Source: Nannobrachium achirus (Eukaryota; Chordata; Actinopteri; Myctophiformes; Myctophidae). Taken from it: 64,000 nt of DNA. The position numbers and the translations under genes were made by a program. Below are positions 50,242-58,982 of the stretch, piece by piece (the first letter of the stretch is position 1; every line of letters starts with the position of its first letter). The notes beneath the pieces are model-generated. The model was not told the DNA's origin, made no database searches, and was given only the letters and a program-made list of their open reading frames with translations. The stretch is from positions 6,377,091-6,441,090 of the forward strand of contig OY997640.1 in the NCBI GenBank assembly GCA_963921795.1, read 5' to 3'.

Positions 50242-50685
50242 GTAGCTTACCTGCAAAGTGAATCACCGGAAAGAGAACCTACAATGAGCCTAGTCGCATC
50301 CAAATCTAGGGTGGCCCCTCTCAAGAAAATGACACTGCCACGCCTGGAGCTCATGGGAGCAGTGATTGGAGCGAGACTAGCCAACAACTTGATGACTACT
50401 CTAAAACTGGAACCAGACCAGATAAGAATGTGGACAGATTCTATGATTACGCTGCATTGGATCTGCAGCTCAGCTCAGAAGTGGAAACAGTTTGTTGCAA
50501 ACAGAGTGACCGAGATCCAACCCTGAGACATGGTCTCACATCGCAGGAAAGGTCAATCCAGCTGACCTCCCCACAAGAGGACAAAGTGTTGAGAGCCTGA
50601 TACAGAACCAGCTATGGTGGAACGGGCCCAGCGTTCTGACATCACCTGATCAGTCAGAGGAGACTGCGAACACGACTATGTTGCA
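50242..50685 (+). pseudogene. BEL/Pao RNase H fragment
   Basis: Retroelement coding resumes directly at the end of the insertion with VAYLQSESP. It continues through SRVAPLKKMTLPRLELMGAV and WTDSMITLHWI (Asp codon 50437-50439), characteristic of the Pao RT/RNase H junction. Near 50520 the frame changes; WSHIAGKVNPADLPTRG is read in another frame (about 50530-50580) and then WWNGP. The catalytic set is incomplete because the upstream RNase H part is lost. Confidence 0.82.
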
Positions 50686-51041
50686 GTGAATGCAGAACTA
50701 AAGTCCAGCCAACAGATCACTGTGCAGCTTGCTGCCAACGACACAGACGCCACTGAACCAGTGTTAGAACTGGAACGATACAGCAAGCTGAAAAGAGTCC
50801 TCAGAGTAACAGCCTGGATAAAGAGATTCATAGCCAATGCTCAAGGCAAAACAAAGACAAGAGGAGAACTGACTGCTGATGAGCTCTTCGTGGCAGAAAA
50901 ATACTGGATCAAGACAACACAGAAACAGAGCTTCAGCCAAGAAATAAAACAACTGGAGACAGGAAAGGCCCTGCACAATGACTGTAAAATCAAAGAACTC
51001 AAACATTTCCTGGATGAGCACGAGCTGCTCAGTGTGGGAGG
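50686..51041 (+). pseudogene. RNase H to integrase linker of BEL/Pao, cut by a MITE
   Basis: The open frame contains YSKLKRVLRVTAWIKRF and ELTADELFVAEKYWIK, a conserved helical segment before the Pao integrase. It runs into HELLSVGG at the 8-bp target site (51034-51041) of the first hAT MITE. Beyond the MITE the protein similarity continues in a different frame (see the integrase entry). Confidence 0.85.
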
Positions 51042-51463
51042 TAGGGCTGTCACGATATGACATTTTACATGACGATTAATTGTCACTCAAATAATTGGCG
51101 ATTAACGATTTAATTGTGTTTTTGTCATTGATAATTACATTTCTGTTTGGCTTTTAGGCTTTGAAGTTGTACATGGTAGATATGACACAACCTAAATATA
51201 CAAAGAAATTACTGACATATTTGACAACTTACTACTTAAAAAATAACTTTGATAGTGGAAATAGCCGATCTACAAGCTCACAACGCGTCGCGATGTGACG
51301 CGTTGTGAGCTTGTAGATCTGCTATTTCCACAATTTTTTACCTTTTTTTAAATATATGAACATTTTTCAACATGGAAACGATTATAACGATTATGAAAAA
51401 TAATCACGATTATGTCAAAAGAAATCACGATTAGACGATTATGTAATAATTGTGACAGCCCTA
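51042..51463 (+). mobile_element. hAT-type MITE copy 1, 422 bp
   Basis: It starts TAGGGCTGTCACGAT and ends TTGTGACAGCCCTA, forming terminal inverted repeats. It is flanked by a perfect 8-bp target duplication GTGGGAGG (51034-51041 and 51464-51471), which is diagnostic for hAT transposition. It has no ORF. Subterminal CGATTA/AATCG motifs are frequent. A 75-bp near-perfect palindrome (51256-51330) sits in its centre. It interrupts the integrase entry region of the BEL/Pao element and is therefore younger. Confidence 0.95.
51256..51330. repeat. Palindrome core in MITE copy 1
   Basis: The left arm TGGAAATAGC...GATCTACAAGCTCACAACGCGTC (33 bp) pairs with its complement around a 7-nt centre GCGATGT, with one mismatch per arm. 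The same core occurs in at least seven other places in the window. Confidence 0.92.
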
Positions 51464-52317
51464 GTGGGAGGAAGGCTGCAGAATTCTGACTTCACATACA
51501 GAGAGCAGCACCCATGGATTATGCCCAATAAAAACAGATACTCAGAACTGCTGATACAGAGCTGTCATGAAAAAGTGATACACTCAGGAGTGAGAGACAC
51601 TCTCGTACAAGTGAGAGAGAGATACTGGATCCTGCGTGCCAGGCAGCTAGTCAGGAGCACTGTGGCCGGATGTAAACGATTCAAAGCAAAAGCTGCACAG
51701 CAGATTACTGCGCCCTTGCCCAAAGACAGAATAACTGAATCCCCACCATTCGAAGTCACAGGTGTGGATGTTGCAGGGCCGCTTTATGTGAAGGCAGATG
51801 ACTCTGTGAAGAAGGCATACATTGCACTATTCACCTGTGCTGTAACTAGAGCAGTACACCTGGAACTGGTCTCAGATCAGTCAACAGAGACATTCCTGTT
51901 AGCGCTGAGGAGATTCATCGCGAGAAGAGGATTATGCAAAATAATCTACTCAGACAATGCCAGAACGTTCAAGAGAGCTGACCAGCACCTCAAAGAGCTG
52001 TGGAAAGCTATCAAAGAACCCCAGCTACTAGAGTTCTTCTCAGAAAAAGGCGTCACCTGGAAGTTCATCGCAGAGCGAGCAGCCTGGTGGGGTGGATTCT
52101 GGGAGAGACTCGTCCGATCAGTAAAAACCTGCCTGAAGAAAGTCCTCGGGAGAGCCTCACTCAACTTTGAAGAGATGTGCACAGTACTGACCAAAGTGGA
52201 GGCTATCGTAAACTCAAGGCCGCTGACCTTTGTGAACAATGAAGTGGATGAACCACAGCCACTGACCCCAGCCCACTTCCTGGTGGGAAAACGACTGACC
52301 TCTCTGCCACCCAAGTC
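51464..52317 (+). pseudogene. BEL/Pao integrase, catalytic D,D,E retained
   Basis: It starts at the target duplication with GGRLQNSDF and contains a degraded HHCC zinc-binding part: H in SCHEKVIHSG and Cys in AGCKRFKA, where the second expected Cys is Phe. The core keeps Asp in TGVDVAGPL (51767-51769), Asp in IYSDNARTF (51953-51955, 62 residues later) and Glu in WGGFWERLVRSVK (52103-52105, 50 residues later). The spacing fits retroviral-type integrases. The frame runs open to LTSLPPKS, where the second MITE is inserted. It is probably inactive because it is cut off from its C-terminal domain and the upstream polyprotein. Confidence 0.9.
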
Positions 52318-52679
52318 TAGGGCTGTCACAATTATTACATAATCGTCTAATCGTGATTATTTGACATTATCGCAATTATTTTGTCATAATCGTCATAATC
52401 GTGAATGTTGAAAAATTTCCGAAATAGTAGAAATAGCAGATCTACAAGCTCACAACGCGTCGCATCGTGACGCGTTGTGAGCTTGTAGATCGGCTATTTC
52501 CACTATCAAAGTTCTTTGTATATTTAGGTTATGTGTCATATCTACCATGTACAACTTCAAAGCCTAAAAGCCAAACAGAAATGTAATTATCAAGGACAAA
52601 AACGCAATTAAATCGTTAATCGCCAATTATTTGAGTGACAATTAATCGTCATGTAAAATGTCATATCGTGACAGCCCTA
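52318..52679 (-). mobile_element. hAT-type MITE copy 2, 362 bp, inverted relative to copy 1
   Basis: It starts TAGGGCTGTCACAATTATT and ends ATATCGTGACAGCCCTA, with a perfect 8-bp target duplication CCCAAGTC (52310-52317 and 52680-52687). Its right half is the reverse complement of the left half of copy 1 (for example AATCGTCATGTAAAATGTC against GACATTTTACATGACGATT). The same family therefore inserted twice in this retroelement, 0.85 kb apart and in opposite orientations. It contains the palindrome core at 52430-52502. Confidence 0.95.
52430..52502. repeat. Palindrome core in MITE copy 2
   Basis: GAAATAGCAGATCTACAAG...CTTGTAGATCGGCTATTTC has a centre close to CGCATCG. It is the reverse-oriented counterpart of the palindrome in MITE copy 1. 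Confidence 0.92.
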
Positions 52680-53030
52680 CCCAAGTCCTTCCCTGCTGAC
52701 ACACAGCACCCAACTGCCAACAAGGCAGAGATCACTCGAAGATGGAAGTACAGGCAGAGACTCACAACCAGCTTTTGGAACGCCTGGCGTAAGGACTACC
52801 TGTTAGACCTGAAGTCAGCGCACCGCTGTGCCACACCGACACCCACCCCAGTGAAAGTGGGTGACGTGGTGCTCATCGGAGAAGACAATACCCCCAGACA
52901 AACCTGGAAACTGGGAAGAATCACAGAACTGTTTACAGGCCGAGATGGACTTGTCAGGTCGTGCATGGTCCGCACTCCCTCCGGGACTTTGCTAAGGAGA
53001 CCTGTTCAGTTACTGTACCTTGAGATTTAA
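52680..53030 (+). pseudogene. BEL/Pao integrase C-terminal domain
   Basis: After the second MITE the reading goes through EITRRWKYRQRLTTSFWNAW, then VKVGDVVLIGEDNTPRQTWK and VRTPSGTLLRRPVQLLYLEI, followed by TAA at 53028-53030. This matches the DUF5641-type C-terminal domain of Pao integrases and fixes the end of the polyprotein. It is open in one frame but separated from the integrase core by the 362-bp insertion. Confidence 0.88.
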
Positions 53031-53045
53031 TGAACAGTAGTTCAT

Positions 53046-53062
53046 GGGGGGGGGGGGGGGGG
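53046..53062 (+). other. Polypurine tract, 17 G
   Basis: An uninterrupted run of 17 G followed by AGGA lies directly before the 3' LTR start TGTTGTAAC, 16 bp after the polyprotein stop. This is the expected place for the plus-strand primer. The run may vary in length between reads. Confidence 0.8.
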
Positions 53063-53066
53063 AGGA

Positions 53067-53541
53067 TGTTGTAACTTATTACTGAGTTAATTAACTTAAT
53101 TTATGGTTATAATATTTCATTGTGATTATATTTCATGACATTGCATTGAGTTAAAAAGCTGCTATTGATTATTGATATTTACAGAGTTAAAAGTTGCTAT
53201 TTACAGTTAAAAATAATTGAATTCATAATACAGTGTTTGGGTTTAAAAGGAATTGAGACCGATTTTCTATTTGCTTGAATTGTCTAGTTAACTTCAACTC
53301 CCATAAGGCGTAGCGTAAAAAAGACCGGGAGTTAAAGAGTTTACTTCCTGACTAGTAACTGAGTAGCAGCAGAACTAAAAGCCAACAAAAGATTTATTTA
53401 CAAAGGATCTCTGTACTTTTTTTCTTGTTACCTTTTTTTCCTATATAAAGCAAAGACTTCTATTACATTATTTTACGTCCTCCTGTGGAATTATTCATTT
53501 TGAACGTAGTTAATCTACAATTATCTTTGGACTTGTGAACA
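53067..53541 (+). mobile_element. 3' LTR of the BEL/Pao element (about 475 bp)
   Basis: It begins TGTTGTAACTTATTACTGAG after the polypurine tract and probably ends CTTGTGAACA at 53541, giving the usual TG...CA ends. A TATA box (TATATAAAG, 53442-53450) lies 92 bp before the end, suitable for a promoter. The end position is inferred from the CA terminus and from the point where satellite-module similarity starts soon after. No second copy of this LTR exists upstream of the primer binding site. Confidence 0.75.
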
Positions 53542-53558
53542 TGTCAGAGATCAGCTTT

Positions 53559-53852
53559 AAGTTTACCTTGTCTGATGGAGTGAAATAATCTCATCCTCTT
53601 TGGGCCTTCTTGAACCATTCTTAGTCAGGCCCCTCGCCAGAGACCAATTTGCCATGGGAGACCCTTCCAGGAGCACTAGGCACTAGACAACGTAGCTCTC
53701 AGGTTCATTGGGGCACGCAAACCTCTCCACCACGATAAGGTCCTTCCTTCGGAGAGGAACCTGTAAAAAAAAGAAAAGAAAAGTAGATTAGATACAGTAT
53801 ATATTAAAAACAACAAGAATCCAACAATTGGCATTATAAAATATTCATCTGA
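53559..53852. repeat. Diverged single copy of the long-unit module outside the array
   Basis: From AAGTTTACCTTGTCTGATGG this sequence follows the 698-bp module of the long units through GAATCCAAC. It then jumps by an internal deletion to GGCATTATAAAAT, which matches the module some 250 bp further on. Substitutions and small indels are clearly more frequent than between array units (for example GATAAGGTCCTTCC against GCTAAGGTGATGG). It is a possible ancestral or edge copy of the module. Confidence 0.88.
53567..53760 (-). other. Exon-like block in the single-copy module
   Basis: On the minus strand it is preceded by TTTTCTTTTTTTTACAG and followed by CATCAGACAAG|GTAAAC, so both splice-like boundaries of the array's 230-nt block are conserved in this diverged copy, although its length is 194 nt. 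Confidence 0.45.
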
Positions 53853-53976
53853 AATTAACTTTGGCCTTGGGAACAGCTTTTATTTGACCTTGTAATGAGG
53901 GCTTGAAATGATCTCAATGCCTTCAGATTATACCCCAACTTTTCTCCATCATCATAATACCAGTAACACCCTTTAG

Positions 53977-54230
53977 GCCTAGAATTATTGACTGCTTTAA
54001 CTATTGTAAAATAGCAGATATACAAGCTCACAGCTGCGAGCTTGTAGATTTTTTTAAAGTTGTGAAAATGTGTGCAAATCTTTGAATATATGTATTTTCA
54101 AAGTTTGTAACTCAAATGTTGCTTCTGGGGGGTCCCTGGAACTAAATATTTTGAGATGGGGGTCCGTGGCCAAATAAATATCATTTTGGGGTCCTTCACA
54201 TGAAAAACTTTGAGAACCACTGACCTAGCA
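53977..54230 (-). mobile_element. MITE remnant with GGGGTCC motifs and a GAGAACCACTG end
   Basis: It ends TTTGAGAACCACTG, the complement of the CAGTGGTTCTCAAA terminus common in vertebrate hAT-type MITEs. It contains repeated GGGGGTCC motifs. Its reverse complement aligns with 61251-61480 over most of its length, including TAGTTCCAGGGACC and the palindrome core, so the two are copies of one family in opposite orientation. Confidence 0.7.
54008..54053. repeat. Shortened palindrome core
   Basis: AAAATAGCAGATATACAAGC runs into a shortened TCACAGCTGCGA centre and then GCTTGTAGATT. It is the shortest clear copy of the palindrome family. Confidence 0.75.
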
Positions 54231-54391
54231 GTCTCTCGAGAACAGACTAACTGAGCTCCAGTTATGTGAAAAGGACCTTTTCTTTGACAATGGCTAGCAA
54301 GATTGCTGACATAGAAACATAGGGTTTTTCCAAAAATCTCAGAAGGATTCAAAAGACACTTATAGAATCAGGTCAAAATTCAAATTTTCAT

Positions 54392-54533
54392 TATTTTTCA
54401 AAAATAGCAGATCTACAAGCTCGCAACATGGCACTCGTGCCGCGCTGTGAGCTTGTATATCTGCTATTATTCTCAATAGTTAAAGCATAAAATAATGATA
54501 CACTATAATGTGTACCCGTTCTAAATGGGTTAT
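54392..54533 (+). mobile_element. MITE fragment with palindrome core
   Basis: TTTTTCAAAAATAGCAG, the palindrome (54401-54469) and AATAGTTAAAGCAT followed by CTAAATGGGTTA match the right part of the copy at 61251-61480 in the same orientation. The left part with GGGGTCC motifs is absent. Confidence 0.65.
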
Positions 54534-54543
54534 TAATACAAAT

Positions 54544-54562
54544 ATAGGGTTAGGGTTAGGGT
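54544..54562. repeat. Telomere-like TTAGGG triplet
   Basis: TAGGGTTAGGGTTAGGGT contains about three vertebrate telomere repeats. It lies outside the satellite array, in the opposite strand sense to the CCCTAA pairs within the long units. Confidence 0.8.
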
Positions 54563-55060
54563 ATATTCTATAATGACAGTACAACACCAGCACAATACAG
54601 ATAAAAGGGAAACATTAATTAGGTACAGATTACAAGACAAAGATAACAAAATGAACACTTGAAAACAACATGAAAACCATTGTTAAAAATGTAATTATGC
54701 ATAAAGATGAAATATGACCCATTAATCTAGCCTCAACAACACATTAACCATGTCAAACAAACAACCAACCGTTAAGAGGATCTCAATGATTCCAAACTCA
54801 TTTAACCATGTCCAACAACCAACCATTAATAAGATCTTAACCAACTAAAAAGTCTTACAGCACAACTGTTATTAGCATTTTTCTAACGTGTCACACAAGT
54901 GAGAACTTTAACGCCCTCCACTGGTCAAACGAGCAGATCCAGATACGAATGGAACCAAATGGGTTAGTTAGCGTCCATTTGGTTTCATTTGTAGTGCACT
55001 CTCAGAGTTGAATTAACATTGATTTTACAATATAAATTGGTGTCCCAGAAATAGAAATAG
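54563..55060. other. Unannotated AT-rich stretch
   Basis: I see no gene or clear element here. AACCAACCGTTAA and AACCAACCATTAA (about 54764-54830) form a weak local duplication within CATGTC-AACAA sequence. Confidence 0.5.
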
Positions 55061-55268
55061 GCTACCTTTAAATGGGGGTCCGTAGCGTTAGCGTAGCCTA
55101 AAGCATGTCAAACTGGGGGTCCATGAAATTGAAATAGTTGAGAATCACTGCTAGAGCTGTAAAAATCTTCTCTTATGGGGGTCCCTGGCTTATCTTTTCA
55201 CATGGGGGCTAGTAATTGTCAATTTGGGGGTCCTTGACATGAAACAGTTTGAGAACCAGTGGAATCGA
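55061..55268. mobile_element. Degraded hAT-like MITE remnants with GGGGGTCC motifs
   Basis: Several GGGGGTCC motifs (ATGGGGGTCCGTAG, CTGGGGGTCCATGA, TTGGGGGTCCTTGA) are interspersed with GTTGAGAATCACTG and TTTGAGAACCAGTGG, the ends typical of the CAGTGGTTCTCAA family. At least two partial copies appear to be nested. No target duplication could be assigned. Confidence 0.55.
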
Positions 55269-55379
55269 ATAAGTAGATCCTTAATATTTTGATTATTTTC
55301 CCTTCATTAGGTGGCTACCGTGGTCTCAGCGTTACTTGCCAGATTTAGCTGGTGAAATAAGCAACCAAGTCCACGAAAA

Positions 55380-55740
55380 CAAGCGACTACAGGCCACATG
55401 AAGTGACGTACTGTACATAGCAACCACCATAGCAACGGCGCAACGGCCCGCGGAAACGCGAACGCTTTGAAGATAAACAGCCAATCAAACAAGCTCACAC
55501 TTTTGAAAAATAACAACTTAACAAGTACCAATCATTTACAAAATGTACAGGAAAAACAAGTCCAACGTCGCTTACAATAAGGGGACATGGCAACCCGACC
55601 CGTTGTGACCGGAAGCGCCCGGAGTTTCCCGAACCTTCACCGAAGTGACGTCACCGCGGCGCACGTCACTCTCATTGGTCCGCCAAGTTCAAAAACACAC
55701 ACGGTGCGGTAACCATAGCAACCAAGCAACGGGCCTCTGC
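55380..55740. promoter_or_regulatory. Promoter-like cluster: CRE, RFX X-box and CCAAT motifs
   Basis: A full palindromic CRE (GTGACGTCAC, 55645-55654) lies near an inverted CCAAT box (ATTGG, 55674-55678). GGTAACCATAGCAACC (55708-55723) is close to the X-box consensus bound by RFX factors. Two further half X-boxes, CATAGCAAC (55416-55424) and CCATAGCAAC (55427-55436), lie 270 bp upstream. GC content is locally raised. No adjacent exon was recognised, so the driven gene is unknown. X-boxes are typical of ciliary gene promoters; the assignment here is inference. Confidence 0.45.
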
Positions 55741-56550
55741 GACGTTTTGAAAGTATTACGTTTACGTTGATATTATTGCAACTGACGTTAAATATTAACA
55801 TTTATTAGCCTCATTAAATCAATGTTGTTCAAAATAATAACGTTTTGTCATTTAACTTCCGGGTTTCAACACAGAGATCAGTTGTCTTGTTTTAAATAGG
55901 CTTTGGAAGTTGAACGTGATTGTTTACGGCAGCAACTGCTAGCTAGCTAAGCTAACTCAACAGCTAAATATGACACGAATCACACGACCAGAATGACTGT
56001 GATCAACTGAAAAGTCGATGGTGCTGTGTGGCCTCCAAGGCTAAATTACTAGTATTAAATGTAAACAAACAACACCACATAACCATAAACCATAAACGTG
56101 CCGAATTCCTAACAACAACAACAACAACAAAAACTAGTATTTACCTGTATAGTTGTGACCAAAATGTGAATTTCACAGGTCTAGTAGCCTAGTGAACGAG
56201 CGTCGATTGATTCCTATGCTTGGAGGGCCCTCTGCTGGCGACAGTGGAGAGACGAGCCGTTGCATCATTCAGGGTTAGGGGAGTTCAAGTTGATGGTCGG
56301 AGGCCGGAGGACATCGTTGTTGTCGGGGTGGAAACCGAGTCCAAAACCGTTCGTTTTTATCATTTTAAAAATGATTTAAACGAGTGGAGGGGGGAAAAGT
56401 GTAGATCTGCTGTTTTCACTACTTTTGTGAGACAGTCTTGTGTGTTGATCAGGGAAAAGGCAGGGAAAAGGGAAATGTGAAGCTTGTAGATATGAAGATA
56501 TTAAGTGACATGATGTCGTTGACACTTTACAGTGATGGTAGGCCTATGTT
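55741..56550. other. Unannotated flank with a CAA microsatellite
   Basis: No supported gene. There is a short AAC/CAA repeat at 56111-56134. The open frame from 56220 (86 codons) has no recognisable domain and no splice context and is treated as chance. AGATCTGCTGTTTTC near 56403 and GAAGCTTGTAGATATG near 56479 resemble single arms of the palindrome family. Confidence 0.5.
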
Positions 56551-56554
56551 GTTG

Positions 56555-56735
56555 ATCTGCTGCTGCTGCTGCGCGCGGCTGCTGCTGCGCGCGGCCGCCG
56601 TCTGTCCGCTCAACTGCGCGACTGCCCGTTCTGCGTCCGAGCAGGGTTTATGTACGCAGCGCAGAGCCAATCAGCGTGCGCGCGGCTGGCTCGCGCGTCA
56701 CGCTCAATGGTCCGCTCCAAAAGCTCGCAAACTGT
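56555..56735. promoter_or_regulatory. CpG-rich stretch with CCAAT box
   Basis: Dense CG dinucleotides (GCTGCGCGCGGC twice, GCGGCCGCCG) and a CCAAT box (GAGCCAATCAGCG, about 56665) form a short CpG-island-like segment about 700 bp upstream of the GTPBP4-like exon 1. It could be a relic promoter of that fragment. The link is by position only. Confidence 0.4.
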
Positions 56736-56767
56736 GATCTGAAACACTTTGTAAGCAGTTTAGTCAT

Positions 56768-56969
56768 ATGTTAATAACTAAAACAGATTGATATTACCTT
56801 ACCTGTATATTTAGATGATATGTTAATAACTAAAACAGATTGATATTACCTGTATATTTAGATGTTGATAGGGTCATTGATTCATAATGTATGTTAATAA
56901 CTAAAACAGATTGATATTACCTGTATATTTAGATGTTATTATGATATGTTAATAACTAAAACAGATTGG
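56768..56969. repeat. Small minisatellite, four copies
   Basis: The motif ATGTTAATAACTAAAACAGA begins at 56768, 56820, 56891 and 56946 (spacings 52, 71 and 55 bp). It continues as TTGATATTACCTGTATATTT in the first three; the last copy is cut short. Confidence 0.9.
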
Positions 56970-56984
56970 CCTTTCACCCAGTGG

Positions 56985-57110
56985 TGGAAAAGTAGCTAAG
57001 TAGCCTAGGCTTCATTTACTGAAGTAGACTACACTTTTTGTCTCAGAGAAAAAATATTGTACTTTTTACTCCACTTTTTTCCCCCTTTTTTCTTTTTTAA
57101 ATTTAGTTAC
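56985..57110 (+). mobile_element. hAT-like MITE fragment (CAGTGGTGGAAA type)
   Basis: It begins CAGTGGTGGAAAAGTAGCTAA and continues with TACTTTTTACTCCACTTTTT, the terminus of a hAT-type repeat abundant in teleost genomes. No matching right end was found. Confidence 0.6.
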
Positions 57111-57183
57111 TACTTTGTAGATTTTGATTATTATTACAAAACATACACTAACCACTTCAGCCCTGTATGCATTTCGGCCATTT

Positions 57184-57255
57184 GAAAATAGCAGATCTAC
57201 AAGCTCACAGTGCTTCGCGATGTGATGCCTTGTGAGCTTGTAGATCTTCTATTTT
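57184..57255. repeat. Stand-alone palindrome core
   Basis: GAAAATAGCAGATCTACAAG and its complement CTTGTAGATCTTCTATTTTC enclose a short centre near TTCGCGATGTGA. No MITE termini are visible beside it, so it may have moved alone or be the remnant of a decayed element. Confidence 0.85.
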
Positions 57256-57396
57256 CTATATTGTTTCCAAACTATATGTGTTCCGCACAAGTCCACCAGG
57301 AGGCAGTGCAGGGAAACCCTTTACACCCCGCTTCCTCAGATCCTCTGTGTTCCGGTCGGGACAACAACAACAGCTGATAGCAGTCCTGACAACAAC

Positions 57397-57447
57397 ATGG
57401 CACAACTTTACAACTTCAAGAAGATTATGGTGATTCCCACCGCAAAG
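57397..57447 (+). pseudogene. gtpbp4: GTPBP4 (NOG1)-like exon 1
   Basis: ATG at 57397 opens 17 codons (MAQLYNFKKIMVIPTAK) that match the N-terminus of the nucleolar GTPase GTPBP4, followed by the splice donor GTACGT. GTPBP4 acts in 60S ribosomal subunit assembly. The leader contains CAACAACAACAGCTG and ETS-like TTCCGG. The exon itself is intact. The following exon is frameshifted and all later GTPBP4 exons, including those for the GTPase domain, are absent from the remaining 4.4 kb, so this is a 5' gene fragment rather than a working gene. Confidence 0.78.
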
Positions 57448-57650
57448 GTACGTTGTTTCGTTCACACTGGCGTTTCGTAGACCGTCGGAGGTGATGCCGC
57501 TGCGTTGGTTTTGTAATTTGAACGGTCTTTATGTGGTTTAAATGCCTGAGTTGTCATCAGAGCTCAGCTGAGACACAGACCGTGTTGTGACACAATATTA
57601 TTACACACAACATATCAGTGTGTTGATGTGAACGGACGTTTAAACCAGTG

Positions 57651-57826
57651 TTTCTCAAACGTTTACATTCCAAGGTCTCCCCTTAACTCTGACAGTGTAC
57701 ACATGTAATGGAACCAATGTTTCTATTTGTACACTATGTCAGAGTTACAGACTTGTATGGGTCAATTTACCCTGCTAAAGGAACCCACAGAGTCTGCCTG
57801 GAATCCACTTTGAGAAACACTGATAT
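57651..57826. mobile_element. Short hAT-like MITE in the GTPBP4-like intron
   Basis: CAGTGTTTCTCAAAC at the left and TTTGAGAAACACTG at the right form inverted termini about 175 bp apart. The flanks GTTTAAAC and ATATAAAC agree at six of eight bases, compatible with a decayed 8-bp duplication. Confidence 0.7.
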
Positions 57827-57831
57827 AAACA

Positions 57832-58000
57832 GTGGTGGGAAAAGTATTCAAATGTCTATACTCAAGTAAAAGTATCAATCCTGCAGTGCAGAAATACTGT
57901 TTCAAGTAGAAGTTCGGATTTCAAAATATACTTGAGTAAAAGTACAAAAGTATTGGCATCAAAATTACCAAAAGATAAAGTACTCATTGTGCATGTCCTA
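57832..58000 (+). mobile_element. hAT-like MITE fragment (CAGTGGTGGGAAAAGTATTC type)
   Basis: CAGTGGTGGGAAAAGTATTC followed by CTCAAGTAAAAGTATCAATC and AGTAAAAGTACAAAAGTATT is the left end of a very common teleost hAT-type repeat. The right end is not present. Confidence 0.65.
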
Positions 58001-58069
58001 TCCTCACTAAAACTAATGCTGTGAGGTGGGGAACATAGAACCTGGGGAACATAGGTTGGACCCCAAAAC

Positions 58070-58117
58070 TACCAGATCCACAAGCTCATAACGCTGGTGA
58101 GCTTGTAGATATTTCCA
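58070..58117. repeat. Shortened palindrome core
   Basis: CCAGATCCACAAGCTCATAA, a short centre, then GTGAGCTTGTAGATA. It is a diverged and shortened member of the palindrome family. Confidence 0.7.
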
Positions 58118-58255
58118 AATGGCTGAAATGTATAACTTCAAAGTAGTGGCATGCCAAGCTGTCTAATGATGTGGCTTTTGACTGTGTTGTAATGTAATAG
58201 AGTAGCTATATGGTTTAAATTCTCCGATTGGGTATTGATGTTGAATTATGTTGTG

Positions 58256-58330
58256 TATGTGTATAATATACACAACAACATAATTCATGTGGATATTATA
58301 TTATAATATCCACACATACTCATACACACA
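58256..58330. repeat. AT-rich inverted repeats
   Basis: GTGTATAATATACAC and GTGGATATTATA-TTATAATATCCAC are two adjacent palindromes followed by CACACACA. They are likely cruciform-prone simple sequence, with no further assignment. Confidence 0.7.
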
Positions 58331-58980
58331 CAAACATCATCAAAGATCCTGTGGCATGCTAACTGCAAAAAGACTCAAACATTTAATTTAGATACTCAAA
58401 AATGTGTTCCAACTCGGTTCCAGTATTGGTATACAGACTACATTAAATTATAGCCATTAAACATTGAGGTCTTTTTTACACACATTTTGGGTGTCTGTTG
58501 TCCACTTATGACACTTACGAGTTATCAAAGTTGTACTTTATTGTTACATCTTAATACCAGTGCATAAGAGTAATGCTTATTTTGGTTTGGCTTCCTTCAG
58601 ACAACGCAGCAGCTTAGATAATAACAATAGCATAATAATGACGTAAAAAGAGTGCAAAAAAGAGCAAAGAGAGAATAAAAAGAGCATCAAATGTACGTGT
58701 TTATAACAGCCGTTATGAGCCCACTCCTATGCTTGCAAATGTTGGAAAGTAAACTCCAACACAGGGATGCTGACAGAAGCCACTCTAAAAAACCCAGGAC
58801 AAAAATCCACTCATCCTAGACAATTTGCCCTCCTGGCCCCCAAATTGTGGAATTGTAGATTGGCTATTTTTGGCAAAGAGCTTTGGTGTAGAGGGGAAAA
58901 AGAGCAGACTAAGTACGTTGTGAAAGGTCAAGTTTATTAAGTATTGACGGTTCAAGTGGTTAACTGTGGAACTGCCTGTC
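58331..58980. other. Unannotated intronic stretch
   Basis: I see no supported gene or element. Purine-rich AAAAGAGTGCAAAAAAGAGC lies near 58650. GGAATTGTAGATTGGCTATT near 58851 weakly resembles one arm of the palindrome family. Confidence 0.5.
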
Positions 58981-58982
58981 AC

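Larger units (their letters stand above)
46287..53541 (+). mobile_element. Degenerate BEL/Pao LTR retroelement lacking its 5' LTR
   Basis: In order: a tRNA-Phe-type primer binding site, gag-like region, zinc knuckle and protease remnants, reverse transcriptase, RNase H, integrase, integrase C-terminal domain, polypurine tract and 3' LTR. This order and the LPKL...W..FW..Y gag motif are typical of BEL/Pao (Belpaoviridae-type) elements. The frame is broken in the zinc knuckle/protease area, near 48330 and near 50520. Three later insertions interrupt it (about 49060-50241, 51042-51463, 52318-52679). No envelope-like ORF is present. The 5' LTR is missing apart from perhaps AACA at 46287-46290; satellite sequence lies in its place. 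The copy cannot be autonomous. Confidence 0.92.

Noticed and set aside
55307-55531. A 74-codon minus-strand ORF rich in hydrophobic residues
   Set aside because: No domain, no splice context, and it overlaps the promoter-like motif cluster. It is most likely chance.
56220-56737. Two overlapping plus-strand ORFs (86 and 99 codons)
   Set aside because: No recognisable domain; the second owes its length to CpG-rich CTG/GCG repeats. No flanking splice sites were found.
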